Positions 50,604-54,042 of a DNA stretch of 54,042 nt are shown in pieces. A program made the position numbers and the translations under genes. Below the pieces are notes generated by a model, which was not told the DNA's origin, searched no databases, and saw only the letters and a list, made by a program, of their open reading frames with translations. How positions within the stretch are numbered: position 1 is the first letter of the stretch; each line of letters starts with the position of its first letter. The stretch covers positions 1-54,042 of the forward strand of contig NZ_JAPNLM010000035.1 in assembly GCF_026627255.1 (NCBI RefSeq), given 5' to 3'. This DNA comes from Streptomyces antarcticus (GTDB lineage Bacteria; Actinomycetota; Actinomycetes; Streptomycetales; Streptomycetaceae).

Positions 50604-50834
50604 GTGGAGTGGGACAGCGTGGTGGGGCAGATCGTGGCCAGACGCAGCGGGCGCACGGTCGAGGAGCTGGAACCGCAGACCGACCTGGCGGAAGACCTGG
50701 GGCTCGACGACGCCGCGGTGATCGGGATGCTCGGGGAGCTGAAGGCCGCCGGGTTCCACGTCCGGGACGGGGTGGACCTGGGCCGGCTCACCACGGTGCA
50801 GGCCCTGATCGACGCGGTCAGCCCGACGTCATGA
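50604..50834 (+). CDS. Carrier-protein-like domain lacking the phosphopantetheine Ser
   Basis: A 76-residue protein with the acyl/peptidyl-carrier four-helix pattern (VVGQIVARRSGRTVEELEPQTDLAEDLGLDDAAVIGMLGEL, then VDLGRLTTVQALIDAV). At the DSL motif it reads GLDDAAV: the attachment serine is Asp. It therefore cannot carry a phosphopantetheine arm. A strong GAGGAG site precedes the GTG at 50604. It stands alone, far from the NRPS genes. Possible roles are a structural or protein-binding carrier relative. Confidence 0.7.
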   Translation: MEWDSVVGQIVARRSGRTVEELEPQTDLAEDLGLDDAAVIGMLGELKAAGFHVRDGVDLGRLTTVQALIDAVSPTS

Positions 50835-50928
50835 CCCCGCAGGCCCCCCGCCCCCGGCCGTGAGCCGGGCGCCGCGACCGCCAGCGCGGCGGCCCGCCAC
50901 GGCGGGGCCGGGCCTCGTAGCTGAGCCG

Positions 50929-52296
50929 ATGCGTCATCACGATCTTGTCGTCATCGGAGCGGGTTCCGGCAACGCCGTCATCGACGAGTCGTTCGCCGGC
51001 CTCGACGTGGCCGTCGTCGAGGAGAAGTGGTTCGGCGGAACCTGTCTGAACGCCGGCTGCATCCCCAGCAAAATGCTCGCCTACGCGGCACACGTCGCCG
51101 AGACCGTCCGCGGGGCCGGTACCTACGACGTGGACGCCGAACTGCGGGCCGTCCGCTGGCGCGAGCTGCGCGACCGGGTCTTCGGGCGGCTTGACGCCGA
51201 CCGCGAGGAGGGCCGCCGCGGCCGTGTGGAATCCGGCTTCGTGACCGTGTACGAGGGCCGGGCGCACTTCACCGGACCCCGGCAGCTGCGCATCGGGCTT
51301 CCCGACGGCGCCCTCGACATCAGCGCGGAGCAGATCGTCGTCGCGGCCGGCGGACGCCCGCTGGTGCCCGCGCCGGTGGCCGCATCGGGCCTGCCGTACG
51401 AAACGTCCGACACCGTCATGCGCGTCGACGCCCCGCCCCGGCGCCTGGCCGTCCTCGGCGGGGGCTACATCGCCGCCGAACTCGCCGAGGTCTTCGCGGC
51501 GGCGGGAAGCTCCGTCGTCATCGTCGAGAAGGAGGACCGGCTTCTCGGCCCGCAGGACGAGACGGTCGCCGAACGGTTCACCGAACTGGTGCGCTCCCGC
51601 TACGACCTGCGGCTCGGCCGGGAGGTCACGACGGTCGGCGGCCGGCCGGGCGCCCTGCGGCTGACCCTGGACGACGGTTCGACCGTCGAGGCCGACATGC
51701 TGCTGATCGCCGCGGGACGCGTCCCCAACAGCGACCGGCTGAACCTCGAAGCGGCCGGCATCCGTACCCACGACGACGGCCGGATCGTCGTCGACGCCCA
51801 CCAGCGGACCACCGCGGACGGAGTGTTCGCGCTCGGCGACATCTGTACGCCGGTCCAGCTGAAGCACGTGGCCAACCGGGAGGCGGAGGTGGTGTCGCAC
51901 AACCTCCGCCACCCGCACGACCTCGCGTCGGCCGACCACGGCAACGTCCCGGCGGCGGTCTTCACCCGCCCGCAGATCGCCTCGGTCGGAGCGACCGAAC
52001 AGGACTGCCGGGACCGGGGAGTGGACTACCTGGCGGGCACGGCGCGCTACGCCGACGTCGCCTACGGCTGGGCCATGGAGGACGCCACCGGGTTCTGCAA
52101 GGTGCTCGCCGAGCCCGGCACCGGCCGGCTGCTCGGCGCCCACCTGATGGGGCCCCAGGCCCCCACGCTCATCCAGCCCCTCGTCCTCGCGATGGCCCTG
52201 GGGACCGACGCGTCCACCCTCGCCCGGGCTCCGTACTGGATCCACCCCGCGCTCACCGAGGTCGTGGAGAACGCCCTCCTCGACCTCGGCCTCTGA
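50929..52296 (+). CDS. mtr: Mycothione reductase
   Basis: A 455-residue FAD/NAD(P) disulfide oxidoreductase. The FAD loop is VVIGAGSGN (8-16) and the redox pair is C39/C44 in GGTCLNAGCIPSK. The NAD(P) loop is LGGGYIAAELAEVF, and the C-terminal catalytic base lies in PYWIHPALTEVVENAL. The HPxxxE/HPxLTE form and the lack of an extra domain suit mycothione reductase, which keeps mycothiol reduced in Actinobacteria. A mercuric-reductase-like or other relative is possible but less likely. Start at 50929 gives the typical RHHDLVVIG N-terminus. Confidence 0.85.
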   Translation: MRHHDLVVIGAGSGNAVIDESFAGLDVAVVEEKWFGGTCLNAGCIPSKMLAYAAHVAETVRGAGTYDVDAELRAVRWRELRDRVFGRLDADREEGRRGRVESGFVTVYEGRAHFTGPRQLRIGLPDGALDISAEQIVVAAGGRPLVPAPVAASGLPYETSDTVMRVDAPPRRLAVLGGGYIAAELAEVFAAAGSSVVIVEKEDRLLGPQDETVAERFTELVRSRYDLRLGREVTTVGGRPGALRLTLDDGSTVEADMLLIAAGRVPNSDRLNLEAAGIRTHDDGRIVVDAHQRTTADGVFALGDICTPVQLKHVANREAEVVSHNLRHPHDLASADHGNVPAAVFTRPQIASVGATEQDCRDRGVDYLAGTARYADVAYGWAMEDATGFCKVLAEPGTGRLLGAHLMGPQAPTLIQPLVLAMALGTDASTLARAPYWIHPALTEVVENALLDLGL

Positions 52297-52326
52297 GCGC
52301 GGCGGCCGGCCGGGCCGCGGGCAGTG

Positions 52327-52509
52327 TCATCGTCTGCGGCCACGGCCCCGCGCGGCCAGCCCGCTCGCGACCCCGGCGACGTGCAGCGCCAGCAGGGCGA
52401 GACCGATCAGCATGAAGTTGGTGGAGGTGAAGATGTTGTTGGTGGAGATCTCGGCCGCGTTGATCAGGAACGCGATGAAGAACAGTGCGGCGGCGGCTAT
52501 GCCCAGCAT
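52327..52509 (-). CDS. Small two-segment membrane protein
   Basis: A 60-residue protein with two hydrophobic segments (MLGIAAAALFFIAFLINAAEI; FMLIGLALLALHVAGVASGLA) and a basic tail ARGRGRRR. GAGAGGGG precedes the ATG. Convergent with the reductase gene. Function unknown. Confidence 0.65.
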   Translation of the reverse strand: MLGIAAAALFFIAFLINAAEISTNNIFTSTNFMLIGLALLALHVAGVASGLAARGRGRRR

Positions 52510-52579
52510 GGTGGTGCCCCTCTCAGTAGGTGAGGGGCGTGTGCCCCGCCAGAGCCGGACCATGAGCGGCTGGACCGCC

Positions 52580-52675
52580 TGATTCCCGCCGGGGTTTCCG
52601 CCGTGGCTCCCGCCCCGGTTCCCGCCCCGGTTCCATCCCCGGTTTCATCCCCGGTTCCCGCTCTGATTCCCGTCC
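52580..52675. repeat. Imperfect tandem repeat of a GGTTCCCGCCCC-like unit
   Basis: Several irregular copies of a 9-12 base unit fill the gap between the small membrane protein and the VOC-fold gene. No gene or clear regulatory site is seen in it. Confidence 0.55.
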
Positions 52676-52688
52676 GCGCGGGAGGAGT

Positions 52689-53060
52689 TCAGCCGTGGGT
52701 GGCGTCGATGACGCAGAACCGGTTGCCCTCGGGATCGGCCAGCACCACGAAGTCGGGGTCCTCGGGATACGAGTCCCAGTCCACGTGCCGCGCCCCGAGC
52801 GCCAGCAGGCGTGCCACCTCCGCCTCCTGCTCGGCCGCGTCCGCAGCGTAGAGGTCGAGGTGGACGCGCGGACGGTCCTGCACCGGCGAGGTGCTCAGGC
52901 CCAGGGCCAGCCCGGGCCCGGGCCCCTCGGCGGGCACCAGGACGGCCCAGTCGGCGTCGACGGCGCCGTCGCGGGGGACGTACCCCAGCGCCGCGCCCCA
53001 GAAGTCGGCCGCCCGCCGCACGTCCGCGGCGCCCATGACGATGGTTCCGATGGTCAGCAT
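52689..53060 (-). CDS. Glyoxalase/VOC-fold protein
   Basis: A 123-residue VOC-fold protein: TIVMGAADVRRAADFWGAALGY at the start and DPDFVVLADPEGNRFCVIDA at the end, the signature of the glyoxalase-like group. A middle part reads VHLDLYAADAAEQEAEVARLLALGA. It likely binds a small ligand as a dimer; substrate unknown. The start ATG at 53060 is the first one that keeps the fold. Confidence 0.85.
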   Translation of the reverse strand: MLTIGTIVMGAADVRRAADFWGAALGYVPRDGAVDADWAVLVPAEGPGPGLALGLSTSPVQDRPRVHLDLYAADAAEQEAEVARLLALGARHVDWDSYPEDPDFVVLADPEGNRFCVIDATHG

Positions 53061-53181
53061 GACCCGATTCTGGCAAACCCGCCGTCGCTCCGGCCGGGCT
53101 CCCCGCCGCGGCCGGTTTCCGCGACCAGCGAAGGCCCGGGCCCGGGTGTCTGGCGCGGCTGAGGCTGGGCAGGCGGCAGGC

Positions 53182-53583
53182 ATGACTGATTCCGAGACGA
53201 AGACGACCAGCGGATACCACGTCACCGTGCACGGCGAACGGTTCACCTGTCGGGAGGTGTCCGGGCTGGGGCCGCAGGGGGACGGCGACCTGCCCGGACA
53301 GGTACTCACGGTGACCCTGACCGACTGCGTTCTCACCGACACACCCAGGGCGCAGGAGTGGGCGCTGTCCGCCGACGCGTCCCCCGTCGTGCGGCACGTG
53401 AAGATCGAGGAGACGGCCGGGGACACGGCCGGTGAAGCGGCCGCCCCGCTGGCCACCTGGTACCTCAGTGACGCCCGGCCGGGCGCCATCGGGGACTACA
53501 GCACCACGGCGTCCAACCACGAGACCCGCATCGACCGGCTGACCGTGCACGCGGAGAAGATCGCCCCCGACCTGCCGGTATGA
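53182..53583 (+). CDS. Hypothetical protein, strand-rich
   Basis: A 133-residue cytoplasmic protein (GYHVTVHGERFTCREVSGLG, VLTVTLTDCVLTDTPRA, TWYLSDARPGAIGDYSTTASN). It lacks signal peptide and membrane segments. I recognise no family. Confidence 0.6.
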   Translation: MTDSETKTTSGYHVTVHGERFTCREVSGLGPQGDGDLPGQVLTVTLTDCVLTDTPRAQEWALSADASPVVRHVKIEETAGDTAGEAAAPLATWYLSDARPGAIGDYSTTASNHETRIDRLTVHAEKIAPDLPV

Positions 53584-53589
53584 GCCCTT

Positions 53590-53643
53590 CGGTGTAGGCC
53601 TCCGGTGTAAGCCTGCCGGTGTGAGCCTGCGGTGCGGGCCTCA
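53590..53643. repeat. Imperfect 14-15 bp tandem repeat
   Basis: Four consecutive variants of CGGTGTNAGCCTGC follow directly after the stop of the gene ending at 53583. No hairpin of terminator quality is formed. Confidence 0.6.
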
Positions 53644-53841
53644 GGCCGCGTGGCGGCCGTGGCGCCCCCGCCGCGCCGGCTCGGCGGCGTGCCGGCCGCC
53701 GGAAGCCGGTAAGGCCCGCAGGTGCCGCCTGCGGGGCGCGGACCCGGCGCCCCGCGGGTCGAGCATGCGCTCCTCGTAGCGGTCGAGCGCGAGCAGGACG
53801 CACAGGAGGAAAGGCGGCACGAGCAGCACGGCGAAGATCAC
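53641..53841 (-). CDS. Small membrane-anchored protein
   Basis: A 66-residue protein with one N-terminal hydrophobic segment (FAVLLVPPFLLCVLLAL), then DRYEERMLDP and an Arg/His-rich tail. The start is GTG with AAGGA upstream. The 200 bases to the window end hold no gene that I can support. Function unknown. Confidence 0.55.
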   Translation of the reverse strand: MIFAVLLVPPFLLCVLLALDRYEERMLDPRGAGSAPRRRHLRALPASGGRHAAEPARRGRHGRHAA

Positions 53842-54042
53842 AACGGGTCCTTCGGCAGGGCGGAGGAACGGTCCTCAGCGCACCTGCCCCGCTCCGCCGG
53901 GGGGGAACCCCGGCTCCAGGCGCACGCCCCCGGCCCGAGTGCGCCGGGCGCCGCCGGTCCCGGGGAGCGCCCCGCGCCCGGACCGTTCCGGCAGGTCACG
54001 GCGGTGGGCGGCGCCCCAACGGGGGCCCCCCCACCCAGAAAC

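Overview
The window is very GC-rich actinobacterial DNA and almost certainly Streptomyces. The signs are strong G/C third-position codon use, a SARP (AfsR-type) regulator, an XRE-STAND regulator, a mycothione-reductase-like enzyme, a SpoIIE-type phosphatase and a large modular NRPS locus. No tRNA, rRNA, CRISPR array or insertion sequence was seen.

Left part (1-33.7 kb): a nonribosomal peptide gene cluster, nearly all on the minus strand and transcribed right to left. From its 5' side it runs: NRPS-1 (C-A-T-C-A-T, 21151-27612); type II thioesterase; Fe(II)/2-oxoglutarate hydroxylase of the SyrP/TauD type; stand-alone A-T didomain with a Gln-like pocket; NRPS-2 (C-T-C-T-C-[A remnant]-T, no functional A domain); NRPS-3 (A-C-T-C-A-T-TE, whose first A has no carrier domain of its own); MbtH protein. 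A strong hairpin terminator follows. Next comes a precursor operon: B12-binding and catalytic subunits of a glutamate mutase, an asparagine-synthetase-like class II aaRS paralogue, and an FMN glutamate-synthase domain protein, continuing off the left edge. The likely role of the precursor set is supply of 3-methylaspartate and perhaps 3-methylasparagine, as with the SlgE1-E3 set of streptolydigin. The assembly line has seven C domains, four modules with no usable A domain, and two A domains that could serve them in trans. This is the most unusual feature of the window.

Regulation (27.7-33.4 kb): an XRE-STAND regulator, a divergent gene for a 60-residue secreted peptide, and a large SARP-STAND-TPR regulator. 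A motif with two GATA cores 11 bp apart occurs in front of the peptide gene and in the region between the SARP gene and the NTF2-like gene. Three further GTGATAG-like copies lie near the first site.

Right part (33.7-54 kb): mostly ordinary chromosomal genes. They include an alpha/beta hydrolase, a cyclopropane fatty acid synthase homologue, a BlaI repressor with a broken M56 partner and two BlaI-like palindromes, a thioredoxin-like lipoprotein, two CNNM/CBS membrane proteins, a PAS-GAF-SpoIIE phosphatase, glyoxalase-fold proteins, an aldo/keto reductase, an ECF sigma factor, an MFS transporter, a CsbD-like protein, a carrier-protein-like protein lacking the phosphopantetheine serine, and mycothione reductase. 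Decay is visible at 37.2-37.7 kb (M56 remnant) and 47.8-48.8 kb (a WYL regulator and an epoxide hydrolase, both lacking their N-termini and abutting head to head).
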